Part shown: positions 13,626 to 23,153 of the stretch, in pieces
Layout: the number at the start of each line of letters is the position of its first letter
Position numbering within the stretch: the first letter of the stretch is position 1
NCBI GenBank assembly: GCA_013396755.1
Contig: VWZF01001694.1
Coordinates: forward strand, 1 to 64,000
Direction of reading: 5' to 3'
DNA: 64,000 nucleotides
DNA from: Sclerurus mexicanus
Lineage: Eukaryota > Chordata > Aves > Passeriformes > Furnariidae
Translations under genes and position numbers: made by a program
Notes under the pieces: model-generated
Told to the model about the DNA's origin: nothing
The model's input: the letters and a program-made list of their open reading frames with translations, nothing else
Database searches by the model: none

Positions 13626-13641
13626 TGACGTCAATATAAAA
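13626..13641 (+). promoter_or_regulatory. CRE octamer next to a TATA-like sequence
   Basis: A full palindromic TGACGTCA is followed immediately by ATATAAAAA. CREB/ATF factors bind the octamer. No CpG island or recognised first exon follows, so activity is uncertain. Confidence 0.2.
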
Positions 13642-14270
13642 ATTTGCACACGTAAGGACCTCCATGCATTTGATATATACTTCATACTATTTTATTTTTA
13701 AATATCAAGGAATTTTATTTTAAATGAACCAGTTTACAAGCATTTTTGCTACATCTATATAAGCTACCTAGAAAGTGCAGTATTACCATTGCTGTTTTTA
13801 AAGCACAGAAGCTAAACAAAATAAAAATCAACTATTTAACACAGATTTGAGCTTACAGAGCCTGGACTTCATATCTAGCAGAGTAATGAACATGCAACCA
13901 AATACAGAACATTAAAAGGTCATACCAGACCCCAGTTCAAGGTGTTTATGTACAGGGTCACCAGCCTGAGAGACACACAAGTGTTTCTGCAAACATCTCA
14001 GGTCATCGACCTGAGCAAGCAGGAAGGGAGGTGCAGCTGAAGGACCTCAGAAGTGCTAGGCTATGCATTGCAGGGACACAGGAGCTCTTGGCAGCCCCAC
14101 CATTTCCCATCTCCAAAGCAGCTGGAAGAGGAATGCAAATGGTGATAGGTAACTACTAAAAGCTAAGTGTTAAGGAAGGTACTTAATAGACTGAAATTTG
14201 TAAGATGAAGATAATGGGACCTGACCACTCTGCATTAGTTTCAGCAGTCATCAAGTTCTTTAACGTCACA

Positions 14271-14358
14271 CTCCATTTCAAAATGGAGCAAGTCATTCAC
14301 TGCTTTCTAAATGAGCATAATTAGCCCACAGTGTGTGAAACTTCATTTCAAAATGAAG
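14271..14358. repeat. Twin short hairpins, 70 bp apart
   Basis: Two 18-bp hairpins, each with an 8-bp stem and a CA loop, lie at 14271-14288 (CTCCATTT/AAATGGAG) and 14341-14358 (CTTCATTT/AAATGAAG). Their shared core suggests either a local duplication or the ends of a small non-autonomous element. No target-site duplication was seen. Confidence 0.45.
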
Positions 14359-15708
14359 AAATAAAATGACAACCCAGAATACTTAGTTAACCTGTTCAGA
14401 GTACATACTCCCTAGATTAAAGTCCCAAAACTTAAGAACACAGCTTACATATTCATAATAAACTACAACACTATGAAAGCAAGGCTGGTGGAGACTCCGG
14501 GCAATACATGTCCATGTGACAATAAATGCATTTATGGTGCCAAATTAGCTTTCTAATTTACCCTGCAGAGTCCTCAGGAAAATCTTTCTCCAGTTGTTCA
14601 AAATCATCATGATTCAGCTTAAGCAGATGTTTAGCAATGAAGTACAACACTTGGTACCTTATTTTGATGCTGAATTCAGATGAGAGTGGGATACAGCAAC
14701 TGAAACAGATAATTTCTTCTGAGTAATAGCTGTGAACAACAAGGTAAAAATTAAGGGCACATTTAGAGAATGCTGAGTACTATTGTCTTTAGTGTTTATA
14801 TTTCTTACTACAATTGTCAACAACTTCTCAGGAAGATCATAAAATAACAAAAGTTTCAGGAGTGGGAATTGAACAACTGAAAAATTACAGACTTGTAAAT
14901 AAGACCTGTCAAGCTTTCTAGCATACAGACTTTCAAACTCTACCCTCTAAATCTTCTGGGAAAGATGTAGTCTCTGATCATGAACCCACAGAGAAAAGAA
15001 AAAACTCAAAACACAACAACCCGGCAAAATCAAAACAATCAAAAAACCAAAAAAAAAAAAACCACTACAAAAATTGGCACTTCAGTGTATTTTTTTTCTG
15101 AGAATGCTAAAGCACATAATACCTTCCAGCATAATGACTTGTTTCAATAAAACTACTGAGATGATCTATTTGTCAGTGAAAGCAAGGGTTTCCAAAGACC
15201 CCTGCTGACTAAATACATCGAAAGGCATATATGCTTTTCCTTATACTGATGTTTTCATACAATGTTGCTGGAGGGGTTACAAAGAACTGATGGCTAGCTA
15301 GGAGCAACACCATTACAATTATAATTCATATGTAAAATAGAGGCCACACTGAATAAAGATCAACAATTTTGAGCTTTCTCCTGATGAAACACAACTGATT
15401 ATATAGTACAAGTATATACAGTATGCATGAGTTCTCTACCTTGTCTGCTTTATATGATTCAAGTGATCTGGTCTAAATCCCTCCTTTTCTGAAAAACACA
15501 CAATTGGGAAATGGTTCTTAATAAATGGGGGTGAAGGGGAATGGTGAACATTAAGTTTTAGTGCTCTGCATATGTCATTCACACTAAAATGCCTTTATGA
15601 AAGTAGGCTTGTCTATATTGAGAATTCAAGAGTCACCTTACAGCTCTCTGCATAGAATCCTTGGAGGTTTGATTTCAAAAGCCAGACATTGTATTGTGTA
15701 TTCCCTGC

Positions 15709-15716
15709 TGACGTCA
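15709..15716. promoter_or_regulatory. CRE octamer
   Basis: A palindromic TGACGTCA, the consensus CREB/ATF site. No promoter context was recognised around it. Confidence 0.2.
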
Positions 15717-16252
15717 TCTAGAGCCTATTACATCACTCTTCAAAGAGTGGTAAAGCCAATGCAGGAAAACTGCTGAAGTGATCTGATAAATGATTTTGTT
15801 AGTTAGTTTGGCACCAGTGTGTCTGGTATCTAATACTTATGATACACAGCCTACCAAGTACATGGTATTAGATTTCTGCTATTTTGTGTCAATAAGAAAT
15901 GCATGCACAGGTCTTTGTAGTAAAGTACGGGAGGAGAGAAAAGTCAGAGGGGAACACAATACCTTCCCCAAACAAGTAAGGAAATCACTGAATTGTGCTA
16001 GGATTGTATATTGCTAACAGGCTGCCATTAGGAACAAAACTTCACAGTTCTGACTCCAAGCATATCATATTGCACTACTATTACTTAGTTTTCAAACACA
16101 ATTTACTATTGGACAAACCCCCCAAACCAGGGTATCAAAAGATTTTTTTCTTTTACAACACATTGCACACAATCTTCACGTATATTCAGTATCAAGACAA
16201 TGAATGAATAAGGGAAGTAAAGGAAGGACAATAATCCAGAAAGTAACCTATT

Positions 16253-16370
16253 TCACAGAACCATGACAAAGTAATTCAAGTTAGACTGGACCCCTGAAGA
16301 GTCTAGTCCCGCTCCCTTGCGCAAAGCAGGGTCAGCCATGAGATCACATCAGGCTCCTCAAGGATTTATT
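16253..16370 (-). mobile_element. CR1 LINE 3' untranslated end
   Basis: On the minus strand this is a CR1 3' end, with the characteristic AAAGCAGGGTCAG block and the TCTAGTCC region; the low-coordinate end corresponds to the element's tail. It is probably the 3' end of the same CR1 whose ORF2 pieces lie at 17111-18850. It would have been separated from them by LTR insertions and the assembly gap. Confidence 0.7.
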
Positions 16371-16481
16371 TGCGCAGATGTGCAGCCCTGTGGGAGTGAA
16401 CTTAACAGTAGAAGTTTTCACTGTATTGCAACATAGATTCCCTGTGCTCTTTCCCTGAATCACCCTTCTTCTTCCCAAAAC

Positions 16482-16553
16482 NNNNNNNNNNNNNNNNNNN
16501 NNNNNNNNNNNNNNNNNNNNNNNNNNNNNNNNNNNNNNNNNNNNNNNNNNNNN
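16482..16553. other. Assembly gap (72 N)
   Basis: A run of 72 undetermined bases. The sequence to its right is an exact copy of 17641-18058, so the gap is the left edge of a suspicious duplicated block. The 5' part of the LTR fragment at 16973-17110 may lie in missing sequence. Confidence 0.95.
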
Positions 16554-16971
16554 TTTTTTCTGTAAAGTTCCATCCTTATTTTTATTTATCCCTCCTTCCC
16601 TTTCCCCATATGGTCCTTGTTCCTCCCTAAGTACCGCCCACCTATTCCTTTTCTGGCGCGTCCCTCCCATTTTCCTGCCTATCTTCCAGAACCTTCCCTG
16701 GACCCCTATAAAAGCCACAACCCTTCCCTCAATAAATGCCATTCCTGCTTCATCCCCATACGGAGTGTGCCATCCTTTATTCCTGGAGGAACGCATCACA
16801 CTGTCACTGAATCTGTCCTGCTCAGCAACAGGTCAGCATTTTCCTTGTTTTCCTGCTCATGCCATGGGCAGAAGCTTGCCTTGTTGTCCTTGATGTCCCT
16901 TTCTGTGGCGGGAAACAATGATTCTTATCATACGTGGAAAATGAGCAACTTAAGCCGAGACGAGAAAACAT
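16554..16971 (+). repeat. Exact 418-bp copy of 17641-18058 (probable false duplication)
   Basis: Base-for-base comparison finds no difference from 17641-18058 at a constant offset of 1087. The copied block is not a natural unit. It contains the 3' part of one LTR, its CR1 flank, the CCTTTC target site and the first 68 bp of a second LTR. It is bounded by the N run on the left and a single n at 16972 on the right. A provirus with two LTRs would not carry the downstream flank as well. Either assembly placed one contig twice, or there was a very recent tandem duplication. Confidence 0.85.
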
Positions 16972-16972
16972 N

Positions 16973-17110
16973 CCCCATTGGCCCTTAGTTAACCTCTTCT
17001 CCATTGGCTGTTAAACCTTTAAATACCCCGACCCATAATGAATGAACTCTCTCTGCACCCTCCCCGGTGGTCTCGGTGTGTCTCTCTCCCGCGGGACATC
17101 TCGGGGACCA
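16973..17110 (+). mobile_element. LTR-like fragment, truncated at the left
   Basis: The fragment has the layout of a retroviral LTR 3' half. There are two CCATTGG boxes near 16976 and 17003, a TTTAAATA TATA-like box near 17018, then a pyrimidine-rich GTGTCTCTCTCC region like R/U5. The right boundary is approximate and no target-site duplication could be matched, because the left end is missing beyond the n at 16972. It would be a third insertion into the surrounding CR1. Confidence 0.4.
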
Positions 17111-17315
17111 TGTAGGCGGGGGGAGGGCGAAGGGGGAGTGCTCCACTCAGCTGTCGTACAGCCCAGGATAGCATCTACTGCCTGCTTCAAGGGCACACTG
17201 CTAGCTTGTGGTCAGCTTGTCTGTCAAGACCTCCAGAAAGAACCTGGTGAAAACTGAGGGAAAGAAGGCTCTGGGGCCTTGGTCTGCCTGGGGATTTCTT
17301 ATCTGTGTCCACTCT
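17111..17315 (-). mobile_element. CR1 LINE ORF2 remnant, internally deleted
   Basis: Minus-strand translation in shifting frames gives an AFFPSVFT-like motif (CR1 consensus AFFASVFT), then VLTDKLTTS, QCAL and AILGCT, matching the known C-terminal ORF2 stretch LVDDKLTMSQQCAL...AILGC. In an intact element the reverse-transcriptase core separates these two motifs. Here they are adjacent, so the core has been deleted. Frameshifts and a stop confirm it is dead. The piece runs up to the target site of the LTR at 17316. Confidence 0.75.
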
Positions 17316-17885
17316 TGTGGGGGAGACCTCGAGCAATTATCATCAGTGGAAAGTGAACAATCTTACTAAGGGATGTGAAGAGACAAGGAAAAAGGACTTA
17401 CCATTACACCGACTGCCCAGGGCTTGGAGATTGGACGCGAGGGAAGAGTTCTCAGTATAATAAAGAATAGAGGTTAATGTAGGCTAGCAATTATATGCTA
17501 GAATAGATGTATTACAGTTGTAGAAATTTCAAATGTTGTGATTGGCTGGCCGTCCACTAGTTACCGGTTGTTATTGGTTGATTCATATGCAGTTTATGAT
17601 TGGTTGACAGTTGGTGCATTGCACCAGGTCCTTATATGGGTTTTTTCTGTAAAGTTCCATCCTTATTTTTATTTATCCCTCCTTCCCTTTCCCCATATGG
17701 TCCTTGTTCCTCCCTAAGTACCGCCCACCTATTCCTTTTCTGGCGCGTCCCTCCCATTTTCCTGCCTATCTTCCAGAACCTTCCCTGGACCCCTATAAAA
17801 GCCACAACCCTTCCCTCAATAAATGCCATTCCTGCTTCATCCCCATACGGAGTGTGCCATCCTTTATTCCTGGAGGAACGCATCA
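17316..17885 (+). mobile_element. ERVK-type solo LTR (copy 1)
   Basis: Begins TGTGGGGG and ends AACGCATCA. It carries three CCAAT-type GATTGG/ATTGG motifs in U3, a TATAAAA box at 17794-17800 and AATAAA at 17818-17823, followed by an R/U5-like end. The flanking 6-mers are CACTCT (17310-17315) and CACTGT (17886-17891), a 6-bp target-site duplication with one mismatch, as expected for ERVK/beta-like elements. It sits inside a CR1 ORF2: the CR1 frame reads up to DSVTV on one side and resumes with DT on the other. It is clearly related in sequence and layout to the LTR at 17991-18548. Confidence 0.85.
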
Positions 17886-17990
17886 CACTGTCACTGAATC
17901 TGTCCTGCTCAGCAACAGGTCAGCATTTTCCTTGTTTTCCTGCTCATGCCATGGGCAGAAGCTTGCCTTGTTGTCCTTGATGTCCCTTTC
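17886..17990 (-). mobile_element. CR1 LINE ORF2 fragment between two LTRs
   Basis: The minus strand translates to a stretch starting RDIKDNKASF and ending LLLSRTDSVTV. This matches the CR1 ORF2 region between the endonuclease and reverse transcriptase (consensus like RDIKDNKKSFYRYV...). It is the piece of the host CR1 trapped between two independent LTR insertions, and it ends with the 6-bp target CCTTTC of the second LTR. Confidence 0.85.
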
Positions 17991-18548
17991 TGTGGCGGGA
18001 AACAATGATTCTTATCATACGTGGAAAATGAGCAACTTAAGCCGAGACGAGAAAACATGAAAGAAGAAGACCTTGCCGATCCAAAAACATCCTTGGATGT
18101 GGAGAAATGATACCGGGGAAGAGTCCACAGTTTAAATACTATATGGTTAATATGGTTGAAATAGTATAAAGTGCAATAAGTGTTTTTCAAATTGTAATTA
18201 GTAGAAATGTTCCTATTGGTCAGTTTCTCTTAGTTACTTGTTATGATTGGATAATTATAGATGTGAGTTCTGATTGGTTTATGGTTGGTACATTGCACCT
18301 TTTCCATATATGGCTTTGTTCTCCAATGTTCTCCCCATATTTGTAGTTGTCCCTCCCCTGTGTTCCTTATATGATCCTTGCTCCGCCCGAGAACCTCCCA
18401 TACATCCCTTTTATGTCACGTTCCACACCTACCTTTCTGGAACTTTCCCTCAGACCCTATATAACCCTGAGCTATCCCTGAATAAACGCCATTCCTGCCG
18501 TCACCCCATGAGGAGTGTGCCCTCTTTCTTACCCATAGGAACGCGACA
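17991..18548 (+). mobile_element. ERVK-type solo LTR (copy 2), perfect 6-bp duplication
   Basis: Begins TGTGGCGGGAAA and ends AACGCGACA. It is flanked by a perfect 6-bp duplication, CCTTTC (17985-17990 and 18549-18554). Several ATTGG boxes lie in U3, TATATAA at 18459-18465 and AATAAA at 18481-18486. It aligns along its whole length with the LTR at 17316-17885 but has diverged, so the two are separate insertions of one family, not the two ends of one provirus. No internal region remains. Confidence 0.9.
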
Positions 18549-18850
18549 CCTTTCCACTTTCAGCTCCAAGTGAGCTTTGGCCTTCCTAACACAATCACTG
18601 TGTGCCTGTGCAACAATTCTGAACACCTCCTTTGCAGCCTGACCCTGCTTCCACCTTCCCAGTACTGCCCATTCAAACTGCAGCCCACTTCTGACTGCCT
18701 GCTCTTTTCTCCAAATAACAGGTTGAAACATTTTCATGCTTGAAGGACAGGGGTGAGTATCAGCCTTAAAGACATGCCAGGTCACTTGAGATCCCCTCAC
18801 AGTCTTGAGCTACATCATTTCATGGTTGCTGCGGTCACTGATTACATCAC
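18549..18850 (-). mobile_element. CR1 LINE ORF2 fragment, upstream part
   Basis: The minus-strand frame contains WKQGQAAKEVFRIV and VRKAKAHLELK. These match the conserved CR1 ORF2 linker that reads like WKQGQVTWEEYRDVVR...RKAKAQLELNLARD. It joins directly to the fragment at 17886-17990 once the LTR is removed. The 5' limit is not sharply visible; sequence beyond about 18850 is no longer recognisable as CR1. Confidence 0.8.
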
Positions 18851-21420
18851 CAAAAAGTTTCTCCTTGTTCATGAGCTACAGATATCTGAAAATATTACCC
18901 CTAGTTAGTCTATTAGCATCTGTGTTAACAAAAAAAAGTAATTCTAAGTCTACTTCAATATCAATTTCAGAAGTTTAAGGTATTAAATTTTGTATAAATT
19001 ATGGATTTTGTGAAAAAAATGCATTTAAGCTGCCTCTGGACTTGACATCTCTCAGTAGTCGAGTGACTTGGTTTACCTACTTCTCTCAGTCAAACTTGGG
19101 ACCATAAGAATTCAGTTACAGAGTTGCACTTGATAGCAGTGGTCACTGTATCTAGACTTATGGCAGTAATGAGCCTTACAATGTCTGGGGATTAATCCAA
19201 CTATTAAAAAGATAATGTAATAGGAACTTCCAGGCTAAGAAATAATTTGGTACTGAAGCTTATGGCAGAGCACAAGAAAATAAAGACTGAGCTGAAAAAT
19301 ACTATCATCAGTATTTCAGTTCTTTTTACTTAGTTTATCTAAAGCGATCAGATGCGTGCAAAAAATAAAAATGCCTACTTTGCAGCATTTCACTGTTAGA
19401 AAAATACACACTTGAGTACACAAGTTAAATATTGGCAGAGGGAATCCTCTGCCTAAATTTGGTTATATGGTAGTTTTGTAGGTCACGCTAAACCCCAAAG
19501 AACAAACATAAAAAGCGCCCAATTATTCTTTTTAATAAATAGCACTTTTGAATGAGGAAGGCTAAAGGAGAGTATTTCCTTCACAGTTAAAGCACTCTCT
19601 AGTTACTTTACTATTAGCAAAAGGCTTTCCCCTACCTCTAGACAGGATTGTTTTTTGTGTGACAGAGACCAACCAGCCCCATCTGTCAGGTAGGAGGAGG
19701 AACATCAGTCCTTTTCAGCTGTGTCAACCCTGATACCTTTTTTTTGGATGAGCCTTCCATTTAACATATTCAGCTGTATCTGATGTAGATGACTGTCTGC
19801 TAGGAGGAAGGCAGATGACCCCTCTATACTATCTTGTACAGGAGCTGCATTGATTTTACAATAGCACCTTTTCACTGTTTCAGTTCACGGTCTGGCATTT
19901 TTGTCAGTACTGCCATTTATTTCTCATTCTCTTTCTGTGAAGAATCCCCATCTATTATCCCACTGGGTAAAAGCCACAATGGGATTTGCTCATTTACAAT
20001 AAACACTGTCATATATGGAGTCTGGTGTCCTATCGAAACAAAGCTTATATAAACATACCAAACTGTGTACCTGTCCAGTCATCAGCTGAGCCTTAATTAT
20101 TTTGGCCTGAAAATATCTCAGAGTCGATACACAGCTACCAGCCCGTGTATTCACTACTTACAATTTTCTCATTTACCAAAGAGAAGGACTGTAAGTAAGC
20201 CCATACATTTAATTTGTTCCCCTTTGGAGAAATTAAGTCATGTCTGCCTGACTCTCCTTGGAAGTGTGATAGGTTATATCATGGATAGGAACTCAAGGTT
20301 TCAGCAGTTTAAGGAGGCAGAAGGGAGGTGAGGGATAGACAATACAATGCTGTTTGAAAAGAGACTTCACTGTTTCCTCTGTCTGCAGATGAACATGTTG
20401 AATTGGGAATACATGCTAACTAGTATATTCTAACCAACATGATCAAGATGTACAGTAGCATGTCCTGAGTTGTAACTTCTTGGAAAGACTGCCCTTGACA
20501 AATATCATGAGAAAACTTCTGTAAGAAAGCTCTATGAAAAAGGGTTATTTATTTATCATATCTCCAAGCTGAGTCTACCTGATTCATCCTCTCAGACTTC
20601 ATTCACGCACACTCCTGCAATCCCAGACATGGAAATACCAAAGCCTATGTACCCAAGTGGTCTGACTGCATCCCTTGTGCTCAACACTGACATGAATTTA
20701 TCATCCTCTATTATCATTCACATGTAAACAGCTGAGGTCAACACCTGTTATGGCCCTTTCAAGTGTTGATTACTTCAGCCTTCATAAATCTTAGGACAGG
20801 TTGCTGTTTGCTGCCCATTTCTCCTTGTTTGTCTGAAATATGTTCATTTTTCCCCCCATGAGCTAACAGGAAAGAAAAATCACATAGATGATATGGTGCA
20901 ACCTTGTTGTCATTGTCCTGTTGCCAAAAGAAGACAATGTTCTGAGTAGTCATCTGTGCTGAGGTCTTAGCAGAGTACAAGCATTCTGGTCTTGCTCGAT
21001 GTAAACCACACATTCTTCAATTTTACTACTAGTAATGGTGTCCTGGGAGTGCTATCCTCAAACACTTTGCTCTTATCAAGGGCTGTTCTTGCAGTCCTCA
21101 TTCTGTTCTTTCTTTTAGTGCTATCACAGAAATACAAACACGTACACACAGCACTTCCACTGGTACTTCATTCATATAATCTTCATGAATTTAACTAAAT
21201 TGGAAGTATTAAGACTGAAATGTACTATTTTCCTTTCAAGTTCATGTAACTTACAAATAATCAAGACTTGCCACTTTTAAAACCTGTATTTGTCACATAC
21301 CTGCTATTTTGAGGGTTTGAATAACATTGTAGGTGAGGCTTAACTTTGACAAATGGTTTCTTTGTAAAATCTCAAAACCAGAACCCAACTCTTCACTCTC
21401 TCCTAAACACCTGCCAAAGA
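18851..21420. other. AT-rich non-coding stretch
   Basis: No mobile element, RNA gene or convincing exon seen. Small open frames on both strands lack splice support. Confidence 0.55.
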
Positions 21421-21424
21421 GCTT

Positions 21425-21582
21425 TAAAATCTCCTTCCACCCCTGGAAGCATTAGAGGCCAGGTGGGATTAAGCTTTGAGAAACCTGTGTACTGGAAGGT
21501 GTCCCTGCTCACGGCTGCAGGTTGGAGCTAGATGATTTTTAAGGTCCCTTTCAACACAAATAATTTTATAATTCTATTATAT
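21425..21582 (+). mobile_element. CR1 LINE 3' end
   Basis: Plus-strand CR1 3' end. It has the block around CCACCCCTGGAAG, then GAAGGTGTCCCTGC, GAGCTAGATGATTTTTAAGG and a degenerate ATTCTAT tail ending near 21582. It is 5'-truncated, as usual for the family, and non-coding. Confidence 0.88.
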
Positions 21583-21977
21583 GATCCGGCATTGGTGCCT
21601 GTGTTTACATTATTACCTGCAGTGCCAAGATGAAACTCCTCCATGCTTATTAGATCTGCGAGTAGTTTTTCGGTGTCTAGAAAAAGTAAAAATCAATCCC
21701 CCCACTGTATTTCTTTATGAAATACACAACTATTATAACCAATTTCACTTTGGTCTTTACCTTGTACTGGTACTTAAACATGTGATGATCAATACACTTC
21801 AAAAGACTGACAGTGATGGGTAAGACAAAACCCTTCCAGCATTTACATGACACATTGTTTCCATGTTTCTTGTCTATTGTTTAGAATTGCCTCTAGAACT
21901 TGCACCTAGACTCTGGAAAGCCAATTAGTTTAATTAAGCCAATAAAAAAGTGTATCTCAAACTTCACTTGACATTAA

Positions 21978-22064
21978 TGTCCTAGTTCAGCAGGTGGGAC
22001 CAGTTATCACTGTGTGGGGGTGATCAAAGCTATGTATTCTACCCCCTCTATTCATTTCCCANAC
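21978..22064 (+). mobile_element. Possible LTR 5' end, broken at an n
   Basis: The sequence starting TGTCCTAGTTCAGC resembles the start of abundant avian LTRs, which open with TGTCCTGGTTTCAGC-type sequence. It runs into a single undetermined base at 22062, as the LTR at 941 does at 1049. No matching right end or target-site duplication was found. Confidence 0.25.
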
Positions 22065-23109
22065 AAAAGTGTTTACATCGTACAGTTCCTGACTTTCCAA
22101 GCCAGGAGAGCCTCTGCAGCACAACTGATTAATTAAACAGTGCTGAGAAGTTAACACAGAAGGTTACTGATTAATTGTATGTTAGAATTGTCTAATCAAG
22201 TACCCAAGGCAATAAACAAATACCAAGATAAATTATACACTGATTAACACAATTATTTATAGTTTTAACTATGTGCTTGCCATACAGCAGACTTTAAGCT
22301 GAATAAACACTGGGAAGGGTGACCAGGATCACTTACTGTATTTCCCAGCTGGCTATTATAGGTGTTTTCTCTTGAAGTGGAACATTATTATAAATCCTAC
22401 TTCATGCACAGTCATCACACAGGCATATATGGTGAATGAGTAGCCATACCACATTCATTTACCATGCATTTTTGAGTACTACTGGTTGCTAACACATGTC
22501 TCCAAGGGCTTTAATTCGGCATTGCAAACAGCTGTTAGCCATCATTAAGAGAAAGCAGGCAATCTACTCTAAATACCACAGCCTTATTCGAGGACAAGAT
22601 TTAAACTCAGAGATGACCAAGAGCTCTTTTTCTAATTCACAAGCTCTTCTATCTAACAGAAAATTCCTCATTTCAGAGATCTTTTCTTCAGTATGTGAAT
22701 TTCCAGTCTCAAACTGCAATGCTTCTTCACCTAGTAAGGCTATTTTCACAGCCTTCTCTAAATCCATCACATTAACTCATTTCTCCATATCAGGAGATGA
22801 ATACTAAAATGTGTCCTAACTCCACAGTTCTTGTGTTATCCATACAAACCACAAGATAAAACTCCTCCTTGTAAGCACTGGGGAAAGATTATTTACTGTT
22901 ACATAGGTCTTTTGAAGCGCTTTGAAAGAAGGAAACTCTAGAATCATTCTTCACCCCCGCTCCAAGTCACTGAAAACAACATTGCCTCCTGCAGAAGTGT
23001 CATCAGTTCTCCCAGATCTTCCAACCCTGTCTGATTCATACCACAAGGTCAATGAAAAGTCTCTGTCCCTTCTGTGTTCACCATCCACCCCCTCTTGCCC
23101 TCCTCTGGA

Positions 23110-23153
23110 GAAAAAAAAACAAATGGAAAAAAAAAAAAGAAAAAGAAAAAAAA
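23110..23153 (+). repeat. A-rich low-complexity run
   Basis: Interrupted poly-A with G spacers (AAAAAGAAAAAGAAAA type). It creates spurious lysine-rich frames on the plus strand and poly-Phe frames on the minus strand. Confidence 0.9.

Larger units (their letters stand above)
9815..16250. other. AT-rich stretch with scattered splice-like signals
   Basis: No identified gene. It contains a poly-A run (15049-15061), two CRE octamers TGACGTCA (13626-13633 and 15709-15716), twin short hairpins (14271-14288 and 14341-14358) and two splice-bounded candidate exons described separately. The frame at 12374-12754 on the minus strand shows no family features. Confidence 0.5.

Noticed and set aside
16554..17885. 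A short provirus with two identical LTRs
   Set aside because: The duplicated block includes flanking CR1 sequence and part of a different LTR. The 17316 LTR also has its own 6-bp duplication, so the copies are not 5' and 3' LTRs of one element.
16617..18060. Identical 118-123-codon plus frames at 16617 and 17704, and their minus-strand partners
   Set aside because: They read through LTR U3/R sequence and its flank, and they are duplicated only because the 418-bp block is duplicated.
22564..22770. Minus-strand Lys/Glu-rich, coiled-coil-like frame
   Set aside because: The plus strand is pyrimidine-rich, which creates such frames. There are no convincing splice sites and no recognised family, although it is worth one translated search.
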